From: an uncultured Mobiluncus sp.
GTDB lineage: Bacteria > Actinomycetota > Actinomycetes > Actinomycetales > Actinomycetaceae
Assembly (NCBI RefSeq): GCF_902488535.1
Contig: NZ_CABTWO010000006.1
Location: forward strand, 1-64,000
Length of the DNA: 64,000 bases
Direction of reading: 5' to 3'
The notes beneath the pieces are model-generated. The model was not told the DNA's origin. It searched no databases and saw only the letters and a list, made by a program, of their open reading frames with translations. Every line of letters begins with the position of its first letter. Position 1 is the first letter of the stretch. Positions 1-8,811 of the stretch are shown here, piece after piece. The position numbers were made by a program, and so were the translations under genes.

Positions 1-56
1 ACTATTGTCGCAAAACGCTCACCCCCCAGCCTCTCGCTGAGTCGCCCCCAACGCTC

Positions 57-145
57 CCCGCCCCGCCAGCTCCGCTGAATTCCGGTGTCTATAACCTGAA
101 TTCAGCGCTATTCAGGCGTGAAACCTACCGGGGTATCGGGGCGGG
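57..145 (+). other. Candidate structured RNA module A (three-way junction)
   Basis: Non-coding sequence that can fold into three nested stems. The outer stem is CCCGCCCCG (57-65) with CGGGGCGGG (137-145). Inside it, hairpin P1 pairs GCTGAATTC (74-82) with GAATTCAGC (98-106) around a loop containing GGTGTCTAT. Hairpin P2 pairs AGG (114-116) with CCT (124-126) around the loop CGTGAAA. Similar modules lie at 253-303 and 10591-10674, with different stem sequences but the loop NGTGAAA kept. I do not recognise this as a named RNA family. The strand is assumed from the orientation of the adjacent palindromic element. Function unknown. Confidence 0.4.
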
Positions 146-243
146 CGTGATTTAAAGGTGAGAATAGGGCAGTAGCTGCCAATAATGGCAGCTACTGCCC
201 AAATCGCACCTTATATCCGCAACCCAGCAAGTAGCCCAGTATC
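131..243 (+). repeat. Intergenic palindromic element, copy A
   Basis: One of five copies in the window. The core is a perfect 14-bp inverted repeat, GGGCAGTAGCTGCC (167-180) and its complement (187-200), around the loop AATAAT. An outer arm AAGGTG (155-160) pairs with CACCTT (207-212) across a short internal loop. The flanks are shared with the other copies: a head resembling TCGGGGCGTGCGTGGTTTAA and a tail resembling CGCAACCCAGCAAGTATC. This copy has a slightly altered tail. It is probably a REP- or MITE-like element or a structured RNA. No open reading frame in it looks real. Confidence 0.8.
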
Positions 244-252
244 TTCTCGCCC

Positions 253-303
253 GAAATCCGGTGTCTATGCTCCGGATTTCTGCCTTGTTTGGGAGTGAAA
301 CCC
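253..303 (+). other. Candidate structured RNA module B
   Basis: Two adjacent hairpins matching module A in layout. P1 pairs GAAATCCGG (253-261) with CCGGATTTC (272-280), and its loop again carries TGTCTAT. P2 pairs GGG (291-293) with CCC (301-303) around AGTGAAA. A further, more diverged unit may follow: AACGACCGATTTCA (331-344) is an exact inverted repeat of TGAAATCGGTCGTT (434-447), enclosing another GGTGTC and ending in a GTGAAA. The stretch 246-494 holds no convincing gene. Its short ORFs lack start signals and overlap these structures. Confidence 0.4.
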
Positions 304-494
304 CCTTGGTTTTTCAGGAATAGTTGCACTAACGACCGATTTCAACCCAGAATTGGTGTCCCTGCTGAGTGTTGGTTTTCCGAACCTGCAGTTAGGCAAG
401 ATTCTAGTTGCGTAGAGCTGGCACTTATCGGAGTGAAATCGGTCGTTCATGCAAGACAGACAGGTTGCAGGGGAATCTAGAGGCTGTTTGTTGA

Positions 495-602
495 CGGGTT
501 TCGGGGCGTGCGTGGTTTAAAGGTGAAAATAGGGTCGTAGCTGCCAATAATGGCAGCTACGACCCAAATCCCACCTTATATTCGCAACCCAGGCAGGTAT
601 CT
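495..602 (+). repeat. Intergenic palindromic element, copy B
   Basis: The stem is GGGTCGTAGCTGCC (532-545) with GGCAGCTACGACCC (552-565) and loop AATAAT. The outer arms are AAGGTG (520-525) and CACCTT (572-577). Relative to copies A and C, the stem changes CAG to TCG on the left arm and CTG to CGA on the right, so pairing is fully preserved. It lies just downstream of the minus-strand LppM-like gene. Confidence 0.8.
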
Positions 603-626
603 CAAATCTCGGGCAGTTTGTTGAGG

Positions 627-1823
627 TTAGTTTTGCGGATTTGGATTCTGGGTGGGGTCGGTCGGCTCAGGGGACGGATCAGATTGGTCGGGGATATTCG
701 GCCCGAAGGACTGCGGTTGACCAAACTGGGTCTGGCCAGGCTGATTCTGCTGTCCAAACTGGGTTTGAACCGGCTGTCCAGGCTGATTTGGTTGAATCGG
801 CTGGGTCGGGGTGTCCGGCTGGGCAAAGGGGTTGGACTGAACCGGCTGTCCCGGTTGCCCCGGCTGTGGCTGTCCGGGCTGAGCGTAAGGCTGCGGTTGC
901 CCGGGTTGACCGGGCTGTCCGAACTGGGGCTGCCCTGGCTGAACTGGCTGTCCCACACCAGGCTGCGGCTGGCCAGGTTGAGCGTAAGGCTGCGGCTGGC
1001 CAGGTACAGGCTGCCCCGGTTGTCCGTAGCTCATCGGCTGTCCGAATTGGTTGGCCGGAACAGTCTTGGCCTTGCTCTTTTTCACCAGCACCACGATGAG
1101 AATGACGATGCCGGCAATTATCAAAATCCCAAAAATAGCCATCCCCACAAGAAACTTGCCGATTCCTTCCGCCACAGATTTCCCGGCATCGGTGAGGTCA
1201 CTGTCTGGTGAGTATTCGGAATCAGCCTTATCACCGGCATTTCCGCCAGGAATCCCAGGCGAGGACACAACCTTAACCTCGCTGCCGAGATCGGTCAGAT
1301 CCAGCGTCACGGTATCGCCCTTGAAATCGACGGGTTGCCCGTCCACGGTGGCTGTTTTGATGCCGTTGGGCATCTGGATAATCAGGTTCATGGTGATTGA
1401 ATCCATACCGTACTCGCTCATATCACCAGCATCGCTCAGTTCTGATTTCAGCTTGTCGACGTCCTCTTTGGGCAGGGTCAGAACCAGGTCATCGCCCTCT
1501 TTTTTCAGGTTCTCGCTTGAATTGAGACTCTGTTCCTGGGGCATAATAATCTCGCATTTCATATCCCCGCCGGTACTCAAATCTTTGACCGTGGCCCCGT
1601 CTTCATTTTCCATATCCGCGAGATCCTGGCAGGTCACTTCCTCGCCGTCGCCCATGGAGGAAAGCATGTCCTTTTCGGCTTCGCTCATCGCGACGATAAC
1701 CGAAGGCTCAATGGTTTTCTCATCCACGACTTTCAGTTTGACGTCCATTTCGCAGCCGCTCAACGCTACCAGCGCGATTGCCGCGATGCCCGCCACCAGG
1801 CTTTTCTTGCGCAAACTCCGCAT
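627..1823 (-). CDS. LppM-like lipoprotein with proline/glutamine-rich tail
   Basis: Predicted membrane lipoprotein of 398 residues. A lipoprotein signal peptide ends in the lipobox LSGC (Cys24). The extracellular domain (about 25-215) resembles the actinobacterial LppM/DUF3153 family, whose role is uncertain; in mycobacteria LppM has been linked to surface glycolipid biology. A single membrane helix follows (about 224-247), with a Lys-rich stop-transfer end. The last 150 residues are an extremely repetitive Gln-Pro-Gly-Gln tail built from units such as [12 protein letters not shown], predicted to lie in the cytoplasm. The ATG start is preceded by AGAAAGG. It seems monocistronic. Family assignment is moderately sure, function unknown. 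Confidence 0.7.
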   Translation of the reverse strand: MRSLRKKSLVAGIAAIALVALSGCEMDVKLKVVDEKTIEPSVIVAMSEAEKDMLSSMGDGEEVTCQDLADMENEDGATVKDLSTGGDMKCEIIMPQEQSLNSSENLKKEGDDLVLTLPKEDVDKLKSELSDAGDMSEYGMDSITMNLIIQMPNGIKTATVDGQPVDFKGDTVTLDLTDLGSEVKVVSSPGIPGGNAGDKADSEYSPDSDLTDAGKSVAEGIGKFLVGMAIFGILIIAGIVILIVVLVKKSKAKTVPANQFGQPMSYGQPGQPVPGQPQPYAQPGQPQPGVGQPVQPGQPQFGQPGQPGQPQPYAQPGQPQPGQPGQPVQSNPFAQPDTPTQPIQPNQPGQPVQTQFGQQNQPGQTQFGQPQSFGPNIPDQSDPSPEPTDPTQNPNPQN

Positions 1824-1978
1824 TTGTTCGCCTTTCTAGGTTTCCGGGAAACGACCCAACGCCGATTCCTCACCTCGAAAATATCAGATTCGCTCGATGC
1901 CGAACATACCCTTTTGGGTTATTTTCTTTCCCAAGTCCGCAGGGTCGGGTGGATGCACGAGGGCGGGGTGGACTGTCC

Positions 1979-3346
1979 TCACTCGTGGGCGTGCGACCGG
2001 CGGAAAGCCAGGCGCAGCTGCAAAGCGATAGCGCCGAGGACAATGGACAGCGCGGTGCCCATGACCACGCCGATGGAACCGGCTTGGGTCAGCAAATCGT
2101 CGCCACGGAAAGACAGGTGCGAAATCAGCAACGCCACCGTGAAACCAATCCCCGCCACCAGCGAAATCGGAACCATATCACCCATGGTCACGCCCTTTTC
2201 CAAGTGCAGGGGAGTGAACTTTTCCATCACGAACACGGAACCGGAGATTCCCAGCAATTTCCCGAAAGGCAACGCCAACATGACCGCCACAGCCACGGGG
2301 TTGGCCAGCATATTGAGCGCCCCGCCGGGGGTGTCCACGATGTCCACGCCAGCGGCAAAGAAAGCAAAGAACGGTACCGCAAACGCGGCCGAAACCGGGT
2401 TCACTTTCATAGAAATCTGTTCCACTAGGTTGTGGACTTCCCAATCGCGCTTGTCGGCGGGCACCACCATGCCCAAAACTACTCCGGCGATAGTGGCGTG
2501 GATACCCGAAACCAGCATGAAGTACCAGGTCAGTATCCCCAGGGGAATCAGGAAGTACCAGTGACCTTTCCGCTTGTGACAGAGGAATCCGAACAGGGCG
2601 GCACAAGCCGCCATCGGCAGCAGGAAAACGAGATTCAGGTTAGAACCATAGAACACGGCGATGACGATAATCCCGCCTAGGTCGTCGGCCACCGCCAGGG
2701 TCAACAGGAACGTCCGGGCGCCGTTGGGCAGGCCGCGTCCAAAAATCTGCAAAATCGCGACCGCGAAAGCAATATCTGTAGCGGTCGGAATGGCCCAGCC
2801 GTGCCACGCTCCGGAGCCGGTAATGGCGGTGACCACCACGAAAACAAAGGCAGGCCCGGCCATGCCAAAGGCGGCCGCGATGATCGGCATCGCCGCGGTT
2901 CGCGGATCGTGCAGGGCGCCGTGAGTGAACTCTTCCTTTAGCTCCAAACCAACCGTGAAAAAGAAAATCGCCAAGATACCGTCGCGCGCCCACTCTTCAA
3001 TAGGCATGGACAGGTGCAGTTTTTGGAGCACCGACAGGGTGTCAGTGGCGGCGGCCTGCGCCAAGCCGGGGTCGGGCACAAACTGCGCCACCGCCTGATA
3101 CCCCTCACGGAACGGGGTGTTGGCGAAAACCAGGGCGATAACGGCGGCAATAATCAGAATCATGCCCCCGACGATGTCGTCGGAAACAAACCGGGCGAAC
3201 CGTTGCTGCGCGCTGAGCCGTTCTTCACCAGCTTGAACAGCCGCGTCGTAATCTTCCGGGGAAGGACCGGCTAGGTCCGACTCTCCGAAAAGGCCCTTGT
3301 CGAGATTTCCGTTTTCTTTATCGTTGCTTGGCACTTCTTTGTCCAT
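1979..3346 (-). CDS. nhaA: Na+/H+ antiporter NhaA
   Basis: Integral membrane antiporter exchanging cytoplasmic Na+ for external H+ for pH and sodium homeostasis. The sequence has the NhaA hallmarks: the ATDIAFAVAIL segment, the transport-site aspartate pair in LAVADDLGG, and about eleven hydrophobic helices. The hydrophilic N-terminal extension of about 60 residues is typical of actinobacterial members. I place the start at ATG 3346 (455 residues) rather than TTG 3382. The sequence TACACT lies exactly 6 nt upstream of this ATG, with TTGGGG 18 nt further up and no Shine-Dalgarno sequence, so the mRNA is probably leaderless. Confidence 0.9.
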   Translation of the reverse strand: MDKEVPSNDKENGNLDKGLFGESDLAGPSPEDYDAAVQAGEERLSAQQRFARFVSDDIVGGMILIIAAVIALVFANTPFREGYQAVAQFVPDPGLAQAAATDTLSVLQKLHLSMPIEEWARDGILAIFFFTVGLELKEEFTHGALHDPRTAAMPIIAAAFGMAGPAFVFVVVTAITGSGAWHGWAIPTATDIAFAVAILQIFGRGLPNGARTFLLTLAVADDLGGIIVIAVFYGSNLNLVFLLPMAACAALFGFLCHKRKGHWYFLIPLGILTWYFMLVSGIHATIAGVVLGMVVPADKRDWEVHNLVEQISMKVNPVSAAFAVPFFAFFAAGVDIVDTPGGALNMLANPVAVAVMLALPFGKLLGISGSVFVMEKFTPLHLEKGVTMGDMVPISLVAGIGFTVALLISHLSFRGDDLLTQAGSIGVVMGTALSIVLGAIALQLRLAFRRSHAHE

Positions 3347-3382
3347 ATTCAAAGTGTAGGGTCGATTTGAGTAAATCCCCAA
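3347..3382 (-). promoter_or_regulatory. Probable leaderless promoter of nhaA
   Basis: On the minus strand, a -35-like TTGGGG (3377-3382) and a -10-like TACACT (3353-3358) are separated by 18 nt. The -10 hexamer ends 6 nt before the ATG, so transcription would begin at or next to the start codon. Confidence 0.45.
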
Positions 3383-3418
3383 ATGAATAGATGATTAACC
3401 AGACTGAAAAATGTGCGC

Positions 3419-3491
3419 GCCCCCGTAGCCCAATGGTAGAGGCAGCTGACTTAAAATCAGTTCAGTGTCGGTTCGAATCCGACCGGGGGTA
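3419..3491 (+). tRNA. tRNA with anticodon UAA (Leu), short variable loop
   Basis: A full 73-nt cloverleaf. The acceptor pairs GCCCCCG with CGGGGGT (one G-U pair). The anticodon stem is GCTGA/TCAGT with loop CTTAAAA, so the anticodon is TAA, reading UUA. The T arm is GTCGG-TTCGAAT-CCGAC and the discriminator base is A. CCA is not encoded. Leucine tRNAs normally have a long variable arm (class II), but here the variable loop is only 5 nt. I recall similar short UAA tRNAs annotated as Leu in other actinobacteria. Structure is sure, amino-acid identity inferred from the anticodon. Confidence 0.9.
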
Positions 3492-3516
3492 CAGTTTTTT
3501 CGCCTGTCCGGCGGGT

Positions 3517-4260
3517 TTACGCGGAAACGAGGCCGTTTTCGTAGGCAAAAATGACGGCTTGTACCCGGTCGCGGGCACCTATTTTGTTTAAGATATTGCC
3601 CACGTGGGTTTTCACCGTGGTCATCGAAATGAACAGTTGCGTGGCGATTTCCTGATTGGTGAGCCCTTGGGCGATAAGGGTGAGGACTTCGGTTTCCCGG
3701 TCAGTCAGGCTTGCCAGCAGGGCTTGATCGACCAGATTCGCGTCCACGTCGCCGTCCTGGTCGCCGGGCAGCTGGGGAGCAAACATTTCCAGCATCCGTT
3801 TCGTCACGCGCGGGGAAATCGTGGCGTCCCCATGGGCGACATTGCGGATAGCGCCGATGAGTTCCTCTGGTTTGGCATCTTTCAACAGGAATCCGCTGGC
3901 TCCGGCCCGCAACGCCGCGAAAGCGTATTCGTCCAGGTCAAAAGTGGTGAGGATGAGAACTTTCACATTCGGGTTGCTAGCAACAATTTCCGAGGTCGCC
4001 TCAATACCGTTCATATTGGGCATCCGCACGTCCATCAGCACCACGTTCGGCGCGGTCGCTTTGACCATCTGTAGGGCGGTTTTGCCGTCTGCCGCTTCGC
4101 CCACCACCGTGATGTCGTCCGCCACCTCCAGCACCATCCGAAACCCCATGCGGATTAGGGATTGGTCGTCGACCAGCAACACTTTGATGGCTTCACTAGG
4201 CGTGGACGGCGCGGACTGTCCAGTCTGTCCAGTTTCGTTTTCGTTTTCGTTTTCACTCAC
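3517..4260 (-). CDS. NarL/LuxR-type response regulator
   Basis: DNA-binding response regulator of 247 residues, cognate to the histidine kinase just upstream. After a short Glu/Asn-rich leader comes a receiver domain (KVLLVDDQS, with the phosphoacceptor Asp in DVRMPNMNG) and a C-terminal LuxR-type helix-turn-helix (LTDRETEVLTLIAQGLTNQE). The reading frame stays open to 4422, but that would overlap the kinase gene. GTG 4260 is preceded by AGGGGA at a workable distance and lies 25 nt after the kinase stop, so I use it. The signal sensed and the target genes cannot be read from sequence. Confidence 0.88.
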   Translation of the reverse strand: MSENENENETGQTGQSAPSTPSEAIKVLLVDDQSLIRMGFRMVLEVADDITVVGEAADGKTALQMVKATAPNVVLMDVRMPNMNGIEATSEIVASNPNVKVLILTTFDLDEYAFAALRAGASGFLLKDAKPEELIGAIRNVAHGDATISPRVTKRMLEMFAPQLPGDQDGDVDANLVDQALLASLTDRETEVLTLIAQGLTNQEIATQLFISMTTVKTHVGNILNKIGARDRVQAVIFAYENGLVSA

Positions 4261-4285
4261 GTTTACATTGTCCCCTAAAAGTTGT

Positions 4286-5320
4286 TTATGCGGGCATAAC
4301 CCAACCCTCGGACTTCGGCGCTTCGGCCTGCCACTGCAAGGTCGCTTCCACTCGCCACCCTCCGGGGGTGGGACCAGCCTCCACGTGACCGTCATAGACC
4401 GCAGCGCGCTCGCGCATACCAATCAGTCCTTTCCCACCGCCGGGGTTAATCCCCGCCAAGGAAGTAGCGTTGAACACGACGATACGTATGCCGTTGTCCC
4501 GCACTTGTAAATCGACCTCAACTGCGGTGGAAGCGGGAGCGTGACGCAAAATGTTAGTCAAAGACTCTTGCACGATCCGATAAATCGTCAGTTGCAGCGG
4601 ACCGTCAGATGGTACTTCGTCCCCGGTGTAACGGTAGGTAATCGGCAGGCCGGCTGCCCGGAACTGGGCAATAAGTCCATCCATTTCCGCCAAATCCGGG
4701 GAAGGGGTGAAGCGGACTTCCTCGAGCGAGGACGTTTGGGCGTCCAGGGAGGCGTTGGGGTCAAGGTTCTGGGGCACTTCGGTGGGTTGGCGTAGTACTC
4801 CCACCAGGCGGCGGGTATCCGCCAGCGCCGCCCGTCCGGTTTCGCTCATATTGCGCAAGGCTTCTTTGGCGAGCTCGGGATTTTTGTCAATCGCGGCGGT
4901 AGCGCCGTCACTCATCGCAATCAACACCGTCAGCGAATGGGCCACAATATCGTGCATTTCCCGAGCAATCCGGGCGCGTTCGTCAGCCACCGCAATCTGT
5001 TCGGATTGCTCGCGTTCCAGCTCCAACTGCCGGTTGCGCAACGTCAACTCGTCCACCCGGTCTCGTCCCAGCTGGACAATACGCGCCAACATCACCGCCA
5101 CCACCATCAGCAGGGTGATTACCAGTGCCATCATGCTGCGAGCAGCCAGGTTTCCCTGCGGTTCCAGGAAACCCACCTGTACCACCACCAAAATGCCCAC
5201 CCCGAACAGCACCACGAACGTGACCAGCAGCAGCACGTTTGATACCAGACCGCGCAGGGTTTGGCGCCGGGCGGGGTCGGTTTTGCCGCCGGGGTTGCTG
5301 TGTTTCTGGCTTTCAGTCAC
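4286..5320 (-). CDS. NarL-family sensor histidine kinase
   Basis: Membrane sensor kinase of 344 residues. Two N-terminal membrane helices enclose a very short loop, so it probably senses within or near the membrane. The HisKA_3 dimerisation domain carries the phosphoacceptor His in IAREMHDIVAHSL, and the ATPase domain has the N-box QESLTNILRHA and the G-box GGGKGLIGMRERA. GTG 5320 follows AGGTTG. CACAAT also lies 6 nt upstream, so a leaderless start is possible. It forms an operon with the regulator at 3517-4260. Similar pairs often respond to cell-envelope stress, but nothing here shows that directly. Confidence 0.87.
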   Translation of the reverse strand: MTESQKHSNPGGKTDPARRQTLRGLVSNVLLLVTFVVLFGVGILVVVQVGFLEPQGNLAARSMMALVITLLMVVAVMLARIVQLGRDRVDELTLRNRQLELEREQSEQIAVADERARIAREMHDIVAHSLTVLIAMSDGATAAIDKNPELAKEALRNMSETGRAALADTRRLVGVLRQPTEVPQNLDPNASLDAQTSSLEEVRFTPSPDLAEMDGLIAQFRAAGLPITYRYTGDEVPSDGPLQLTIYRIVQESLTNILRHAPASTAVEVDLQVRDNGIRIVVFNATSLAGINPGGGKGLIGMRERAAVYDGHVEAGPTPGGWRVEATLQWQAEAPKSEGWVMPA

Positions 5321-5463
5321 CAACCTATTGTGACACAGCTGGTTTTTGTCGGCTCCGCGGACAGGGCTGCGCCCCGGAAAATCACCCCGCAGCAGGAGGG
5401 CTGCGCCGTGGCAAAACCGCGGAAATCCGCTACGATGAAACTGTTGAGACAATAAGGAGCGAC

Positions 5464-6357
5464 ATGAGCAACCCAGTGTTTACCCGCAACAAAGTTTTTA
5501 CCGAGCGCACTCCGGGAGGTTACCCGACTATGCCCGGCTACCAGGTCGGCGGCGGGGCGACCCAAACCTATCCCAGCGATGCTCCTCACGTGAGCTACGC
5601 GCCGGAACAACCCCAGCAGTTCCCCACCCCGCAAGGCCAGGAACAGTACGGCACGGTCTCTGCCGGCCGTCCCGTCACTATGGACGACGTTCTGATTAAG
5701 ACAGTGCTGACCTTCGGGACCCTCCTGCTTTTCGGGGCTGGGGCTTGGATGTTGACTGCCTCCAATCCGGGTCTGGGCATGAACGTGGCGTTTACCTCGA
5801 TGATTGTGGCCTTGGTGTTGGGGCTGGTGAACTCCTTTAAGCGTCGTCCTTCCCCGGTTCTGATTTTGGGTTACGCCGCTTTTGAAGGCCTCATGCTGGG
5901 CGGCATTTCCAGCCTGTTCGCCGCACTTTACGACGGCGTGGTGATGAAAGCTATCGCGGCGACCCTGGTTACCACCCTGGTGATGCTGGTGCTGTTCAAG
6001 ACCAAGGTGGTGCGCAACTCCCCGACTTTGATGCGGGTCGTCATGGTCGGTATGTTCTCGATTTTTGTGTTCTACCTGGGCAATCTGGTGGTCAGCCTCA
6101 TCAACCCGGCTTGGTCTTTCTACGGTCCGAATGCCCCGACCATCGGCGGCTTCCCCCTGTGGATTATCGTCAGCCTCATCGCGATCGGTTTAGCGGCGTT
6201 TTCGCTGGTCACAGACTTTGACTACATCGTTACTGCGGTCGATAACGGGGCGCCCCAGGAGACCGCCTGGACGGCCGCTTTTGGCTTGATGGTGACCCTG
6301 GTCTGGCTCTACATTGAGTTCCTGCGGATTTTCGCCTACTTTGCGTCCGATAACTAG
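5464..6357 (+). CDS. Bax inhibitor-1/YccA family membrane protein
   Basis: Polytopic membrane protein of 297 residues. The first 75 residues are soluble and Pro/Gln/Gly/Tyr-rich. About seven hydrophobic helices follow, with the late acidic motif of the family visible as LVTDFDYIVTAVDNGAP. Bacterial members are proposed to act as pH-sensitive calcium leak channels, but the physiological role is poorly known. The ATG start has a good ribosome site (AAGGAG). The 144 bp between it and the divergent histidine kinase start (5320) must hold both promoters. Confidence 0.85.
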   Translation: MSNPVFTRNKVFTERTPGGYPTMPGYQVGGGATQTYPSDAPHVSYAPEQPQQFPTPQGQEQYGTVSAGRPVTMDDVLIKTVLTFGTLLLFGAGAWMLTASNPGLGMNVAFTSMIVALVLGLVNSFKRRPSPVLILGYAAFEGLMLGGISSLFAALYDGVVMKAIAATLVTTLVMLVLFKTKVVRNSPTLMRVVMVGMFSIFVFYLGNLVVSLINPAWSFYGPNAPTIGGFPLWIIVSLIAIGLAAFSLVTDFDYIVTAVDNGAPQETAWTAAFGLMVTLVWLYIEFLRIFAYFASDN

Positions 6358-6358
6358 G

Positions 6359-6400
6359 TTCGTGTCCCGGAGTTTCCGGAGTTCCCGGCCCGGGCACGAA
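6359..6400 (+). terminator. Hairpin after the Bax inhibitor-1 gene
   Basis: TTCGTGTCCCGG (6359-6370) pairs with CCGGGCACGAA (ending 6400), leaving one bulged base. No clear U-tract follows, so it may be a weak or protein-dependent terminator. Confidence 0.35.
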
Positions 6401-6488
6401 GCGGTTTCGCGTTTCCCGCGGGGGAGGGTTCTCCTGGCCCGCCCTCAGAAGCTAGACTTAGAGAAAACGACTCACGGAATCGAGAGTA

Positions 6489-6998
6489 ATGACTGTCAAC
6501 ATTCGCCCGCCCGAGGTTCAGGATGCCGCCGGCATGGGGGTGGCTCACGCCCGTATGTGGTTGGCGAACTATGGCGAATTTATTGACGAAAAATACCGCT
6601 ACCGCTTTGACGAGCCAACTTTGGTCGGTCAATGGCACAACCTGTTGACCTCAGATCCGGCAGGCCGCCGCATCGCTATTGCGGTCGAACACGGTCGGGT
6701 GGTCGGTATCGCCATGACGGTGCAGACGGTACGCAACGAGCATGTGGCTCCGCCCGCTCGGGAACGGGAAGTGTCCATGCACTACCTAATGCCTGAATAT
6801 CAGGGCCAAGGCTTGGGGCGACGCTTGCTGGAATACGTGGTCGGCCCGCAGGAGCCAGCCCAACTGTGGCTGCCTTCGGGGTATCCAGGAGAAAAGCGGG
6901 CCCACCGGTTTTATCGCCGGGCCGGGTTCCTCTCGGACGGGGCGATGACCGGTCGTGAGGTCAACTACGGGCTGACCTTGAACCGGATGGTGCGCTGA
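6489..6998 (+). CDS. GNAT-family N-acetyltransferase
   Basis: Cytoplasmic acetyltransferase of 169 residues. The acetyl-CoA binding signature is clear: MPEYQGQGLGRRLLEYV, matching Q/R-x-x-G-x-G/A. The C-terminal part ends in HRFYRRAGFLSDG, the usual final helix and strand of the fold. The start codon has only a weak GAGAG upstream. The substrate cannot be predicted; candidates include small molecules or ribosomal-protein N-termini. It stands alone between the Bax inhibitor-1 gene and the AI-2E transporter gene. Confidence 0.85.
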   Translation: MTVNIRPPEVQDAAGMGVAHARMWLANYGEFIDEKYRYRFDEPTLVGQWHNLLTSDPAGRRIAIAVEHGRVVGIAMTVQTVRNEHVAPPAREREVSMHYLMPEYQGQGLGRRLLEYVVGPQEPAQLWLPSGYPGEKRAHRFYRRAGFLSDGAMTGREVNYGLTLNRMVR

Positions 6999-7107
6999 AA
7001 TTTTTTCTTTTCCCCAGGCCCCCGTTCGCCCCGCCGCGACGTTCCTGGCAGGACCGCGACCAGACTGTGAAAACCTCAGAAAACAAACAACCGAAAACGG
7101 AAGTGCG

Positions 7108-8637
7108 ATGGAGAAAAAACCGTTATTGAACGCCGGAGCCGAATTTAGACGCGGGTGGTGGCGCGAGGTCATTTCCCGGCGGGACATGCAAAGTCGGGTT
7201 CCGGACTTCGACGGACTGGAACCGACCGCTCCGCCCGAGGTGGAAAACGGCCCGAACTCAGCTTATGCAGTATCGTGGCGGATTCGGGTGGCGGCCAGTT
7301 GGGCGTGGCGTTTCCTGGTTATCGTCGCGGCGCTGGGACTGATTCTGTACGGAATTACAAAAGTTTCTATCATCTTCATTCCCCTCGCGGTGGCGTTGCT
7401 GTTGACGCTGCTGCTGGAGCCGATGCATTTCCGGCTGCAGAAGTGGCATGTTCCCAAGACCCTGTCTGCGGTCATTTCCCTGGTGGTGGGTGTAGGGCTG
7501 GTTGTGGCGATGATTTGGATTGCAACCTCCCAGCTGGCTCACGGTGCGCCCGCCCTGTTGGCGAAAGCCGGAGGCGGCTTCGACAAGGCTTTGGCCTGGT
7601 TGAGCGAAGGCCCTCTGGCATTGGATCAGGCGCAAATCGATAAATATATTAACGAGTTGACCACCCAGCTCACAGCCTTTGCCACCAAGTATTCTTCCTC
7701 GATTGCGTCCTCGGCGCTGTCGGTGACTTCCTCGGTCGCCAGCGTGGTCACCACCATCTTAATTTCTCTGTTCTGCCTGTTCTTTTTCCTCAAGGACGGT
7801 CGCCAGATCTGGATTTGGTTGATTCGGATGCTGCCGGTTCCTGCCCGCGAGCCGGTTCACGAGGCGGCGATTCGCGGCTGGACCACCTTGAATGGCTACA
7901 TCAGGGCGCAGGCGCTAGTGGCTTTGGTGGACTCCGTGTTCATTTCCATCGGTGCGGCGGTTCTGGGCGCGGGATCTATGACTATCCCGCTGGCTTTGCT
8001 CATTTTCATCGGTTCTTTTGTGCCGATTGTTGGTGCGGTCACCACCGGGGCTATCGCCGTGCTGATTCTGCTGTTGGATAAAGGTTTCATGGCGGCTGTC
8101 ATCATGCTGATCGTGATTTTGGCGGTGCAACAGATTGAGTCCAACGTGCTGCAGCCGATGCTGATGTCCAATGCGGTCAGCCTGCATCCGCTGGCGGTGC
8201 TGCTGGGCGTGACGGCAGGAACCTTCCTGGCTGGAATCATCGGAGCATTGCTGGTGGTACCGGTCATTGCGTTCTTTAATACCGTGTTCCTGTACCTGAC
8301 CGGGCACGATTCGATGCCGGAGCTGGCTACCCGCCACGACCGCATCGGCGGAGCCCCCGGGACAGTTCACGCCCAGGTGGCCGCATCCTATATCGGCGGC
8401 TCTAAGAAAGACACCGCGAAAGTTATGGAGTCTCAGGAACTTTCCCGGCAACAGGCCAGTGCAGCGGCTTTGTCCCCGACGTACGGCTCGCCCGACCAGG
8501 CTGGTGACCCTCCGGCCTCGTCGGACACCCCGGCTGGTGACGACCGGGCTGACGCAGGTGGCCCGGCCACCCAGACTGGTGACCCCTCCGCAGCAAACCC
8601 CGACAACCCGGCTTTTCCCGAAAAACCCCTCCCGTAA
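7108..8637 (+). CDS. AI-2E/PerM family transporter (first copy)
   Basis: Integral membrane protein of 509 residues. The central region (about 60-400) has the AI-2E transporter (UPF0118) arrangement: paired N-terminal helices, a soluble loop, then a helix cluster including the conserved segment near QQIESNVLQPMLM. Family members include the E. coli AI-2 exporter TqsA and Na+/H+ antiporters, so the substrate is open. The last 90 residues are a disordered Ala/Pro/Asp/Thr tail with repeats such as PAGD. The start is supported by GGAAG. A second family member lies at 58706-60115. Confidence 0.83.
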   Translation: MEKKPLLNAGAEFRRGWWREVISRRDMQSRVPDFDGLEPTAPPEVENGPNSAYAVSWRIRVAASWAWRFLVIVAALGLILYGITKVSIIFIPLAVALLLTLLLEPMHFRLQKWHVPKTLSAVISLVVGVGLVVAMIWIATSQLAHGAPALLAKAGGGFDKALAWLSEGPLALDQAQIDKYINELTTQLTAFATKYSSSIASSALSVTSSVASVVTTILISLFCLFFFLKDGRQIWIWLIRMLPVPAREPVHEAAIRGWTTLNGYIRAQALVALVDSVFISIGAAVLGAGSMTIPLALLIFIGSFVPIVGAVTTGAIAVLILLLDKGFMAAVIMLIVILAVQQIESNVLQPMLMSNAVSLHPLAVLLGVTAGTFLAGIIGALLVVPVIAFFNTVFLYLTGHDSMPELATRHDRIGGAPGTVHAQVAASYIGGSKKDTAKVMESQELSRQQASAAALSPTYGSPDQAGDPPASSDTPAGDDRADAGGPATQTGDPSAANPDNPAFPEKPLP

Positions 8638-8811
8638 CCTCGCCCTCACCCCGCAACCGCACCAGCCCCGCGCGGAAAACGGCGGTGAAAATTCGCTGCC
8701 TTTTTAAATGCTTTCCCATGCCTGTACGTAACAGGAGTAAAAACGTGAGATGATAGGGGAAGTTGAGCCTGGCAGGCTGGGCTCGCAAACGTCCCGACGA
8801 TTGAGGTTGCA

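Noticed and set aside
265..480. Two overlapping short open frames in the first 500 bp
   Set aside because: They lie inside the structured repeat region on opposite strands, have no ribosome sites, and their sequences are dictated by the inverted repeats.
1..600. Possible CRISPR array
   Set aside because: Similar motifs recur, but spacing is irregular, the repeats are imperfect with covarying stems, there are no uniform spacers, and no cas genes are present.
4261..4422. N-terminal extension of the response regulator to 4422
   Set aside because: It would overlap the histidine kinase gene and adds sequence unlike any receiver domain. GTG 4260 has a ribosome site.
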